A model generated the notes under the pieces. The model was not told the origin of the DNA. It saw only the letters and a program-made list of their open reading frames with translations, and did no database searches. From the NCBI GenBank assembly GCA_007127665.1, contig SKYY01000051.1, positions 1-5,363 of the forward strand: a DNA stretch of 5,363 bases, read 5' to 3'. The position numbers and the translations under genes are program-made. This document shows, piece by piece, positions 1 to 5,201 of the stretch (within the stretch, counting starts at the first letter, position 1; each line of letters opens with the position of its first letter). This DNA comes from Balneolales bacterium (GTDB lineage Bacteria > Bacteroidota > Rhodothermia > Balneolales > Natronogracilivirgulaceae).

Positions 1-140
1 ACACATGAGCATGATTAAAAACGTCATGGTCATTCTATGTGACCTTACGAATCCAAAATTTTAAACACATGAATACAAGAGATAGCAAACAACACATGCC
101 AAACAACAAAACAAGGACATTCACCAACACCCCTGGTTCA

Positions 141-1382
141 ATGGAGCCCAGCGCTTTACGCCAGCCGGAAGAGATGTTTGTGGACTCATTTGACCTGAAC
201 TCGTCGAGCAGCGGCATGAGCCGCAGGTGTTTCCTGGGTCAAACCGCACGTTTCTGCTGTCAGGCCGGTCTCACCGCCATGGTTTTCGGGCATCTGGCCG
301 CCGGGGTAAGCTTTGCAGAGGGTGGAGGCGGGACTCCCGGAGTCGGGGCTCCCGGAAAAGGCATATCCGGGGACGGGGGACTGCAAAACCCGGGCGGTGC
401 CGATGCCGGCAGGGCTGCTGCGGACGGTACCCGCCTTTTCGATAAGGACTTTGTGCCCGGGTACGTCAAACTGCACGAGTCCGGTGAACTGGGTAAACGG
501 GCCGATGCCCTGTGGGATATGATGAGCCGGTGCCGGCTGTGTCCCAGGGAGTGCGGTGCGAACCGTCACCGCGGACAGACCGGCTTCTGCCAATCACCGG
601 GCACGCAGCTCTTCATTTCGTCGGCTATGCCGCATTTTGGGGAGGAGCGACCGCTGGTGGGAAGCGGCGGATCGGGCACAGTCTTCCTGACACACTGCAG
701 CCTGCGCTGTGTCTTCTGCCAGAATTACGAAATCAGCCATCTGGGAAGGGGACACGAGCGCGGTGTTGAAGAGATGGCCGGCATGATGCTCCAACTGCAG
801 CGCCTTGGTTGCCATAATATCAACTTCGTTACGCCGACCCACTATTCCGCGTTTATCCTCAAAGCACTGAATATGGCTGCGGGACGTGGACTGCGCGTGC
901 CCGTCGTCTACAACACCTGCGGATGGGAGCGGCTGGAAATCCTGGAGCTGCTGGACGGCGTAGTGGATATCTACCTTCCCGACTTCAAATTCTGGGACAG
1001 TGACATCTCGGCAGAACTGACGGCCGGCACGGATGATTACCCGGACCTCACCAAAAAGGCCATTCTGGAGATGCACCGCCAGGTTGGTGTGGCCAAACCA
1101 AACGAAAATGGGGTCATGCAGCGCGGATTAATGGTCCGTCACCTGGTAATGCCCAATGAAATGGGCGGGTCGGTTGAAATTCTGGACTGGATTGCCAAAA
1201 ACTTGCCGAAAGATACCTATATCAATATCATGGCGCAGTATAACCCCTTCCACAAAGCATTTGACGTTCCGGAAATATCACGAAGGATCACCGGGGAGGA
1301 ATATCGCCAGGTGGTAAACCACGCGCAGGGGCTTGGTTTGACGAACCTGGATGTTCAGGGGCATCGCTGGCTTCGGCGGTGA
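141..1382 (+). CDS. PflX-like (COG1313) radical SAM protein with Tat signal
   Basis: This is a radical SAM enzyme of the uncharacterised PflX group (COG1313), related to pyruvate formate-lyase activating enzymes; its substrate is unknown. Residues are numbered from the GTG at 39. The [4Fe-4S]/SAM motif is C220-x3-C224-x2-C227. It is preceded by the family's second cysteine set, C165, C168, C172 and C184. Other family blocks are NFVTPTHY (262-269), VVYNTCGWE (289-297), DIYLPDFK (310-317), MVRHLVMPNE (365-374) and NIMAQY (396-401). The N-terminus has a twin-arginine motif, SRRCFL (61-66), a hydrophobic stretch to about 90 and a possible cleavage after SFA (91-93). A Gly/Pro-rich, probably disordered linker runs from 94 to about 130. 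The start is uncertain: the frame opens at GTG 39, with ATGs at 69, 96, 141, 174 and 216. I chose 141 because AT-rich, Asn/Thr-rich sequence gives way to coding-like sequence near there. A GGAAGAG abuts the ATG at 174, but the spacing is too short. The catalytic part looks full length. Export of a radical SAM enzyme would be unusual. Confidence 0.9.
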   Translation: MEPSALRQPEEMFVDSFDLNSSSSGMSRRCFLGQTARFCCQAGLTAMVFGHLAAGVSFAEGGGGTPGVGAPGKGISGDGGLQNPGGADAGRAAADGTRLFDKDFVPGYVKLHESGELGKRADALWDMMSRCRLCPRECGANRHRGQTGFCQSPGTQLFISSAMPHFGEERPLVGSGGSGTVFLTHCSLRCVFCQNYEISHLGRGHERGVEEMAGMMLQLQRLGCHNINFVTPTHYSAFILKALNMAAGRGLRVPVVYNTCGWERLEILELLDGVVDIYLPDFKFWDSDISAELTAGTDDYPDLTKKAILEMHRQVGVAKPNENGVMQRGLMVRHLVMPNEMGGSVEILDWIAKNLPKDTYINIMAQYNPFHKAFDVPEISRRITGEEYRQVVNHAQGLGLTNLDVQGHRWLRR

Positions 1383-1443
1383 CATCTGCATTACAACTTG
1401 GCAGTCAACTCTATAGAGGAGGCAACGCCAAATACCTTACAAA

Positions 1444-1471
1444 GTGGACATCATCTTGAAGGGTGGACATC
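1444..1471. repeat. short direct repeat GTGGACATC, period 19
   Basis: Two exact copies of GTGGACATC lie at 1444-1452 and 1463-1471. The first is preceded by AAA. On the minus strand they read GATGTCCAC, followed at one copy by TTT. Repeated TGTCCAC-type sequences occur at the ends of some insertion sequences, such as IS21-like elements, so this could be a decayed end. No transposase sequence is visible, and chance is a fair alternative. Confidence 0.35.
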
Positions 1472-1567
1472 CTCGATACTGGCTGGGGACGTATCCAACA
1501 GATTGGAAAACCCGGGACCAGAAATACTTTCGGTAATTGATTATCACAAAACGCAGCGGCAATCAAA

Positions 1568-1579
1568 TTTGTTAACAAA
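1568..1579. promoter_or_regulatory. 12-bp perfect palindrome TTTGTTAACAAA
   Basis: TTTGTTAACAAA is a perfect dyad 56 bp upstream of the GYD gene start at 1636. Its position would suit an operator for a dimeric regulator. I could not pair it with convincing -35 and -10 boxes. AT-rich palindromes of this length arise by chance, so regulatory function is only a suggestion. Confidence 0.25.
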
Positions 1580-1635
1580 AGTAGTATGAAAGGATGCACG
1601 AAGGACAATCACAAACGATAAAAAAACAGAATGTT

Positions 1636-1923
1636 ATGAGTACCTACATAATCCTGAGCAAAATATCGCCCAATGCACTGCAGAAACCCGATGATTTTCT
1701 GAAAATGGCCGATACGGTCAAGGAAAAGATTCGAAAAGAGTGTCCGGATGTGGTTTGGAAGGACAGCTATGCCGTCAAAGGACGATTCGATGTTGTTGAT
1801 ATTGTCGAGTCAAATGATCCCGGACAGGTGGACAAGGCCTCCATGATCATTCGTTCTCACGGACGGTCTGACACGGAAACCATGCAGGCTTCCCCATGGA
1901 AAGATTTTCTGAAGTCACTTTGA
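1636..1923 (+). CDS. GYD-family small protein
   Basis: This gene encodes a 95-residue protein resembling the GYD family (PF08734), small alpha/beta proteins of unknown biochemical role, likely cytoplasmic. The start MSTYIILSKISP gives the opening beta strand usual for the family. The signature region is GRFDVVDIVES, where the family's Gly-Tyr-Asp is replaced by Gly-Arg-Phe-Asp. A downstream segment around RSHGRSDTETMQA matches the family's closing strand. The length is typical. An in-frame ATG at 1594 would add 14 residues (MHEGQSQTIKKQNV) with no family similarity, so 1636 is preferred. No Shine-Dalgarno sequence is visible before either. The gene is convergent with the carrier gene and lies downstream of a gene-poor spacer, so it is probably monocistronic. 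Family assignment is fairly secure; function is unknown. Confidence 0.8.
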   Translation: MSTYIILSKISPNALQKPDDFLKMADTVKEKIRKECPDVVWKDSYAVKGRFDVVDIVESNDPGQVDKASMIIRSHGRSDTETMQASPWKDFLKSL

Positions 1924-1971
1924 TTGTGAAGCTGATGGATGTCGGTGCCTTATGACTATTCAGTATGGTGT

Positions 1972-2019
1972 ATTCAGCCGGGCAATGGGCCGGGGATTCA
2001 GCCTGGGAAAAGGCATCGT
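1972..2019. repeat. degenerate 24-bp tandem duplication over the carrier stop codon
   Basis: Two 24-bp units, 1972-1995 and 1996-2019, share an exact ATTCAGCC and about 16 of 24 positions overall. The second unit covers the last codons and stop of the minus-strand carrier gene. Read in that gene's frame, the end is LFPG-stop, followed by the copy IPGPLPG-stop. The duplication is therefore eight codons long and repeats the stop codon, as the 27-bp array at 5179-5313 does. The similarity is modest and could be partly chance. Confidence 0.4.
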
Positions 2020-2462
2020 AGAAGCTCAAGGGCCTTCTCGTATATGAAGGGATCTTTTGACGCACGTGGACCCGCTACGTTAAGAATACGGGGTCGGACC
2101 TCAGAGAGCCAGCGGTTTGCGGTTTTCGAAGCCGGATCGATACCCGTTTCCGAGAGATCGATATGCAGCCAGGGTTTGCCGAGTTCCCCGGCCTTGATGC
2201 GTGTGTACAGCGATCCGCCATCCAGCGGACCGTGAGAGAGGATGAGTGTGGCGTCGGAGTCGCGGATATTCCACTCCGTGCGCATCTCTACGGCGGAATC
2301 GGGCGTTTCGGTCAGGTTGGGATAGTGCGGGGGGATGATGCCGTCTTCGGCCAGGCGTCCCTTCGGAACCCATCCGCCACAAGGAATACCGAGTTGCAGG
2401 GCTGTGTCCAGGGCGGCGCGGTCGGCCCCGGTCTGGGCACCGGAAATAATTTTTTCGATCAT
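1998..2462 (-). CDS. putative molybdenum carrier protein (SLOG/YpsA-like)
   Basis: This 154-residue protein matches the putative molybdenum carrier family (PF12694), a Rossmann-like SLOG fold related to cofactor-binding proteins. The N-terminal glycine-rich block is IISGAQTGADRAALD (residues 5-19). It is followed by GIPCGGWVPKGRLAEDG, then RTEWNIRDSDATLILSHG with the GPLDGGS loop, and finally NVAGPRASKDPFIYEKA near the C-terminus. All the blocks I expect are present and in order, and length is typical, so the gene looks intact. In the family this fold is thought to bind a nucleotide-like ligand or molybdenum cofactor; the true role is not settled. It starts at ATG 2462 with no clear ribosome binding site, and an upstream minus-strand frame overlaps it by ATGA. 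It is convergent with the GYD gene. No molybdopterin synthesis or molybdoenzyme gene lies nearby. Its stop sits in a degenerate 24-bp duplication. Confidence 0.88.
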   Translation of the reverse strand: MIEKIISGAQTGADRAALDTALQLGIPCGGWVPKGRLAEDGIIPPHYPNLTETPDSAVEMRTEWNIRDSDATLILSHGPLDGGSLYTRIKAGELGKPWLHIDLSETGIDPASKTANRWLSEVRPRILNVAGPRASKDPFIYEKALELLRCLFPG

Positions 2463-2665
2463 GGGATGGGGTATGGATAGTGAATCAAGGTGAAACCTGG
2501 AAATGGGACGGATAATACGGCTGTGGGAATTTGCCGGAGATTATCATCAGCACCAGCTTTGAAATATTTCAATGATTTATCATCACCAACAGCCTTGAAA
2601 TAATTCAACGACTTATCACCTGAGAATTTGTAACTTTTCGTCAAGAAATTCCAGAGAAACTCCAT
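2459..2665 (-). CDS. doubtful small ORF with 12-residue repeat
   Basis: This is a 68-codon frame from ATG 2665; a GTG at 2731 would extend it to 90 but overlap the divergent membrane gene. I recognise no family. It contains two 12-residue repeats, KSLNYFKAVGDD and KSLKYFKAGADD, preceded by a weak third unit (KSYKFSGD). The C-terminal part is Pro-rich and unremarkable. In favour of coding, its stop overlaps the carrier start in an ATGA arrangement typical of translational coupling, and the repeats keep frame. Against it are the lack of a ribosome binding site, the AT-rich intergenic composition, and the fact that a 36-bp repeat keeps any frame open. It could equally be an untranslated leader. 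Confidence 0.25.
   Translation of the reverse strand: MEFLWNFLTKSYKFSGDKSLNYFKAVGDDKSLKYFKAGADDNLRQIPTAVLSVPFPGFTLIHYPYPIP
2541..2612. repeat. 36-bp tandem repeat with palindromic core
   Basis: Two adjacent 36-bp units, 2541-2576 and 2577-2612, match at about 30 of 36 positions. A third begins with TTATCA at 2613 but decays quickly. The first unit contains a perfect 14-bp palindrome, TTGAAATATTTCAA, at 2559-2572. The second has the imperfect version TTGAAATAATTCAA. The array lies between the divergent carrier and membrane-protein genes, so it could be a pair of regulator sites. Alternatively it may code for a 12-residue repeat on the minus strand. Confidence 0.75.
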
Positions 2666-2722
2666 TGTGGAATGTCCGTTTTGTGAATTGATATGAGGTG
2701 GCGTCCTGCATAAGCTTTTATT

Positions 2723-3232
2723 ATGGATCACTTAATTATTTACATACTTACTCTGCTTCTGCTAGCTGAAATCCTGGTATCATGGACATGGATGGGTTTC
2801 TATTTTCGCTATGGCTTACCGGTATATCGGAGGAAAGTACGAATCAACAAGTTCGGTCCGAAGTTTGCGGAAGAGCTGGAGCAGATGCACCACTCCAATG
2901 TGTCGCTCCCTTTGTTGTTCCGGGCAATTTCCATGCGCGAGATTGCTTTCAGGGAGAAGGCATACGGCATATACTGGCTCCGGTATGCCCCGGTGATACG
3001 CGGACTGATACACGTATCAGAAGACCGCAGAGAGGTTCATATAACAGGGTTGCTTAACTGGTATGTTATCCTGCTCATAGTTTTTTTACCGCTAATGCTT
3101 GCTTTGGATGAGGTTTGGCCCTACTATTTGGTTATACTGGCAGCTGTTTCCATTATTTATGCCATTCAGTGGTACCGGTTTGGCGAAGTTGGAAAAAAGT
3201 TGGAGACGCTGTACGGGAAACAGCATTATTAG
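2723..3232 (+). CDS. membrane protein of unknown function, three helices
   Basis: I do not recognise a family for this 169-residue protein. Hydrophobic segments lie at about residues 4-26, 111-128 and 133-151. The loop from about 29 to 110 is polar and positively charged (YRRKVRINKFGPKFAEELEQ, then REIAFREKAYGIYWLRYAPVIRG). It ends in an EVHITGLLNWY stretch leading into helix 2. The C-terminal tail (152-169) is short and basic. It is probably an inner-membrane protein with a folded loop domain between helix 1 and the C-terminal hairpin. There is no catalytic motif I can name. The start is the first ATG of the frame and has no Shine-Dalgarno sequence. A weak TTGATA (2688-2693), 17-bp spacer, TAAGCT (2711-2716) pairing would place transcription start almost on the ATG, so a leaderless message is possible. 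A hairpin with a T-run follows the stop. The gene is divergent from the carrier gene. Confidence 0.8.
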   Translation: MDHLIIYILTLLLLAEILVSWTWMGFYFRYGLPVYRRKVRINKFGPKFAEELEQMHHSNVSLPLLFRAISMREIAFREKAYGIYWLRYAPVIRGLIHVSEDRREVHITGLLNWYVILLIVFLPLMLALDEVWPYYLVILAAVSIIYAIQWYRFGEVGKKLETLYGKQHY

Positions 3233-3239
3233 AAAAAGT

Positions 3240-3267
3240 GATGGGTCTCATCCACCCATTTTGTTTT
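3240..3267 (+). terminator. intrinsic terminator after the membrane-protein gene
   Basis: ATGGGT (3241-3246) pairs with ACCCAT (3254-3259) around a 7-nt loop, and a G-T pair can extend the base. A TTTTGTTTT run follows directly. The stem is short, so efficiency may be moderate. It starts 8 bp after the stop codon and separates this gene from the secreted-protein gene. Confidence 0.55.
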
Positions 3268-3290
3268 ATTAATAACCGAAATCATTGATT

Positions 3291-3297
3291 AGGGAGG
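3291..3297 (+). promoter_or_regulatory. strong ribosome binding site AGGGAGG
   Basis: AGGGAGG lies 4 bases before ATG 3302 and fixes that start. It is the only clear Shine-Dalgarno sequence in the window; the other starts lack one at normal spacing. Confidence 0.75.
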
Positions 3298-3301
3298 ATG
3301 T

Positions 3302-3703
3302 ATGAGGGCTTTGAGGGCTTTGTTCTGTGCTTTGTTGATGGGGTCTTGCTTTTCCGTGGCTTCCGGTAATCAAACGGATGAATTGCTGTCCGGCGTTTTC
3401 AAGCATCTTGATCCGGGTGAAAGGCCGGTCATTATGATTACAAACAATGCAGACCGCGACATTGATGATATCATGATGGGGGTTTTTCTGCTCGACAAGG
3501 ACGGAAATGTTCTTTTTTCGACGGGACACACCGACATGGTGACCGGAAGTGTCTGGCTTGCGGCAGGCGAAAGCATGGAGATTTCACTATTTATTACGGA
3601 GGCGGCACTGGACAGAAATCCAGCCGGGAAGAAAAGACTGATCGATCAGCCTGACAAAGTTGGCGTATCTTTTGAAATCCATACGGTGACATATATGGAA
3701 TGA
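3302..3703 (+). CDS. small secreted protein of unknown function
   Basis: This 133-residue protein has an N-terminal signal peptide, MRALRALFCALLMGSCFSVA, with likely cleavage near residues 20-22. The Cys in LMGSC is not in a good lipobox, so I favour a soluble periplasmic or secreted product over a lipoprotein. The mature part is about 110 residues and alternates short hydrophobic and polar stretches (PVIMITNNADRDIDDIMMGV, VLFSTG, MEISLFI, VGVSFEIHTVTY). This suggests a small beta-sandwich domain, but I cannot assign a family. The mature part has no cysteine. The start is fixed by a strong AGGGAGG site. Codons 2-4 and 5-7 (Arg-Ala-Leu) are an exact 9-bp tandem duplication. Terminators on both sides imply a single-gene transcript. 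Confidence 0.8.
   Translation: MRALRALFCALLMGSCFSVASGNQTDELLSGVFKHLDPGERPVIMITNNADRDIDDIMMGVFLLDKDGNVLFSTGHTDMVTGSVWLAAGESMEISLFITEAALDRNPAGKKRLIDQPDKVGVSFEIHTVTYME
3305..3322 (+). repeat. 9-bp tandem duplication in the signal peptide
   Basis: AGGGCTTTG occurs twice in direct succession (3305-3313 and 3314-3322), encoding Arg-Ala-Leu twice immediately after the start codon. The duplication lengthens the basic n-region of the signal peptide by three residues and keeps frame. Confidence 0.8.
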
Positions 3704-3722
3704 AATGATGCGCTTGAGGGAT

Positions 3723-3754
3723 GTGGGTCGATCTGAGCGATCAGACCCATTTTA
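3723..3754 (+). terminator. intrinsic terminator after the secreted-protein gene
   Basis: TGGGTC (3724-3729) pairs with GACCCA (3744-3749). The stem continues with GATC (3730-3733) pairing GATC (3739-3742), leaving a single bulged A at 3743 and a 5-nt loop. TTTTAT follows. The stem is about ten pairs, so this is the best terminator in the window. It begins 19 bp after the stop codon. Confidence 0.8.
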
Positions 3755-3782
3755 TGTCCATCGTAATCAATCCACTGCTTCG

Positions 3783-3811
3783 TTGCCGGAAATGAATCAT
3801 TTCGGTAATAT
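3783..3811 (+). promoter_or_regulatory. candidate promoter with operator-like palindrome in its spacer
   Basis: TTGCCG (3783-3788) and TAATAT (3806-3811) are separated by 17 bp, and each matches four of six bases of the sigma-70 consensus boxes. The spacer contains GAAATGAATCATTTC (3789-3803), a 7-1-7 perfect inverted repeat well placed for a repressor. Transcription from here would begin just before the 9-bp repeat array and put the whole array in the 5' leader of the phosphatase gene. The boxes are only fair, and other phyla use different promoter consensus sequences. Confidence 0.4.
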
Positions 3812-3823
3812 CAATGCCAATTG

Positions 3824-3931
3824 ACCCAATCCACCCAATCCACCCAATCCACCCAATCCACCCAACTCACCCAACTCACCCAACTCACCCAACTCACCCA
3901 ACTCATCCAATCCACTCAAGCTACCCAATGC
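3824..3931 (+). repeat. 12-unit array of 9-bp repeats before the phosphatase start
   Basis: Twelve 9-bp units run without interruption. Four are ACCCAATCC (3824-3859), five are ACCCAACTC (3860-3904) and three are degenerate (ATCCAATCC, ACTCAAGCT, ACCCAATGC; 3905-3931). The array ends 10 bp before ATG 3942. The top strand has no G from 3824 to 3919, so the RNA should be unstructured. The bottom strand carries nine GGG tracts in a row with 6-nt loops, which meets the usual G-quadruplex pattern. The phosphatase frame is open through the array as Pro-Asn-Pro and Pro-Asn-Ser repeats from 3825, but it has no start codon and is closed by TGA at 3822-3824. The array therefore appears untranslated. 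Confidence 0.95.
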
Positions 3932-3941
3932 CTGCCACGCC

Positions 3942-5201
3942 ATGAGTAAAACGGAACCTGTAAAACCGAGCGAACTGAACAAGGAGACCCCTTTGGGCAA
4001 GGAGCTGTTGATCTGGTTTGCCATTGCGACCGTTCTGGCGCTGGTTAACTGGTACCTCAGCTTCGGGAACTGGCCTGATGCGCCACATGCCGGTTTTCGC
4101 ATGCTGATCCTGCACCTATCATACAGTTATTTCGTCTTCTTGCACATCTTTATGCTGATGGCATTGTTCCACTTTTTACTGTGGGACCGGGTCAAATCGA
4201 GTGGGAAAGTTTTGCAGAATGCAAGCGGGCTCCTTTTTTCTTTCCTGGGTTTTGCTCTTGGGCTGTTCAATATGCAATGGTTTGCAGGAATTGCTTTCGA
4301 GATTTTGTATCCCGGGTTTACAATGTCATTCCAGTTGACGGACACGCTCGGTTACTGGCTGGCCATGTTTGTAGTCATCGCAATTATTGGCACGTTTGCC
4401 GTTTCCTATTACACCATGCGGCTTAATTTGAAGGAGAGCTACCGGATTCAGCTCGAGCGGGAGCGTCTTCGCAGCGAGCTGGAGACGGCGCGTGAGATGC
4501 AGATGGGGCTCATGCCGTCTGCTGCACCCGACCTGCCAGGTTACGACATTGCCGGTGTTTGTCTGCCAGCGACTGAGGTCGGTGGTGATTACTATGACTA
4601 TATCCGCATCGATGGCGAAGATAATGCCCTGGCCATTGCCGTTGCTGATGTGAGTGGCAAGGGGATGAAGGCAGCGATGACCGCCGTGATGGTCAGCGGC
4701 ATGCTGCATGCCGAAGCCATTCACAGCAATAATGCCGCCCAGGTGCTTATCCGAGTCAATCGTCCGTTGCACCGGAAAAGTGACCGCCGAATGTTCGCCG
4801 CCATGCTTTTCGGCATCCTGGATCCGGGCAGGAAAGAGTTTTCATTCACCAATGCCGGACAGATGCCGCCGTTGCTGCTGCGGAACGGGAAGGTGGCCGC
4901 AATCAGTTCGAACGGGCCGCGTCTGCCGCTGGGGGCTACTGCAGAGGTCAACTACGCCCGCAAAACTTTGCAGTTGGCTTCCGGCGATCATTTGCTGCTT
5001 TACACGGACGGTATAAACGAGTCCCGTAACGGGGACCGTCTGCTTTTCGGGGAAGATCGTCTGCAGGTGGCACTGGCGGAGTCGGTGAGGGCGGCTTCAG
5101 CAGAGGGTGCGTTGCAGCTGATTCAGGCACACATCCGGGAGTTCACCGGAGAAGAACCCCCGCATGACGACATCACCATGGTACTCGTACGGGTCAGCTA
5201 G
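3942..5201 (+). CDS. membrane-anchored SpoIIE/RsbU-type PP2C phosphatase
   Basis: This 419-residue protein is a serine/threonine phosphatase of the SpoIIE/RsbU group (PF07228). Such enzymes usually dephosphorylate an anti-sigma-factor antagonist in partner-switching pathways. Four hydrophobic segments lie at about 21-41, 54-80, 95-118 and 137-157. A charged coiled-coil linker follows at about 162-190 (RERLRSELETAREMQ), then the conserved LMPSAAPDLPGYD entry into the catalytic domain. Metal-site motifs are VGGDYYDY (D216), ADVSGKGMKAA (D236), LLLYTDGINES (D356) and HDDITMVLVR (D409/D410), with FTNAGQMPPLL at 302-312. All are intact, so activity is expected. The N-terminal membrane part has no known sensor domain I can name. 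ATG 3942 is the first start in frame, but no Shine-Dalgarno sequence precedes it; a 9-bp repeat array ends 10 bp upstream. The last codons and stop lie in the first unit of a 27-bp tandem array. No partner kinase or antagonist gene is in the window. Confidence 0.93.
   Translation: MSKTEPVKPSELNKETPLGKELLIWFAIATVLALVNWYLSFGNWPDAPHAGFRMLILHLSYSYFVFLHIFMLMALFHFLLWDRVKSSGKVLQNASGLLFSFLGFALGLFNMQWFAGIAFEILYPGFTMSFQLTDTLGYWLAMFVVIAIIGTFAVSYYTMRLNLKESYRIQLERERLRSELETAREMQMGLMPSAAPDLPGYDIAGVCLPATEVGGDYYDYIRIDGEDNALAIAVADVSGKGMKAAMTAVMVSGMLHAEAIHSNNAAQVLIRVNRPLHRKSDRRMFAAMLFGILDPGRKEFSFTNAGQMPPLLLRNGKVAAISSNGPRLPLGATAEVNYARKTLQLASGDHLLLYTDGINESRNGDRLLFGEDRLQVALAESVRAASAEGALQLIQAHIREFTGEEPPHDDITMVLVRVS

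Larger units (their letters stand above)
1383..1635. other. gene-poor spacer between radical SAM and GYD genes
   Basis: I find no convincing gene in this stretch. Short open frames exist on both strands (63-65 codons), but they begin at TTG and lack a ribosome binding site or recognisable motifs. It contains a 9-bp direct repeat, GTGGACATC at 1444-1452 and 1463-1471, and a perfect 12-bp palindrome at 1568-1579. I see no terminator-like hairpin with a T-run behind the radical SAM gene. Confidence 0.5.

Noticed and set aside
594..1076. Minus-strand 160-codon frame inside the radical SAM gene
   Set aside because: It lies entirely antisense to a well-conserved enzyme and has no motif of its own.
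1398..1589. Plus-strand 63-codon frame between the radical SAM and GYD genes
   Set aside because: TTG start, no ribosome binding site, no family resemblance, and composition like the surrounding spacer.
1411..1608. Minus-strand 65-codon frame beginning with a signal-peptide-like hydrophobic stretch
   Set aside because: It starts at TTG without a ribosome binding site, the rest has no recognisable pattern, and its apparent lipobox has Phe next to Cys.
1972..2003. Terminator between the convergent GYD and carrier genes
   Set aside because: The CCGG-based pairing is only about four base pairs and no T-run follows on either strand.
3824..3931. CRISPR array
   Set aside because: The 9-bp units are directly adjacent with no unique spacers, and there are no cas genes. 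The same holds for the 27-bp and 36-bp arrays.
3825..3941. Pro-Asn-Pro/Pro-Asn-Ser repeat as an N-terminal extension of the phosphatase
   Set aside because: The frame is open through the array but has no ATG, GTG or TTG upstream of 3942 and is closed by TGA at 3822-3824.
3797..4102. Minus-strand frame of 101 codons with Gly-Glu-Leu and Gly-Gly-Leu repeats
   Set aside because: The repeats are only the reverse reading of the 9-bp array, which keeps any frame open, and the rest overlaps the phosphatase coding sequence.
4326..4772. Minus-strand 148-codon frame inside the phosphatase gene
   Set aside because: Antisense shadow of the catalytic domain with no recognisable protein features.
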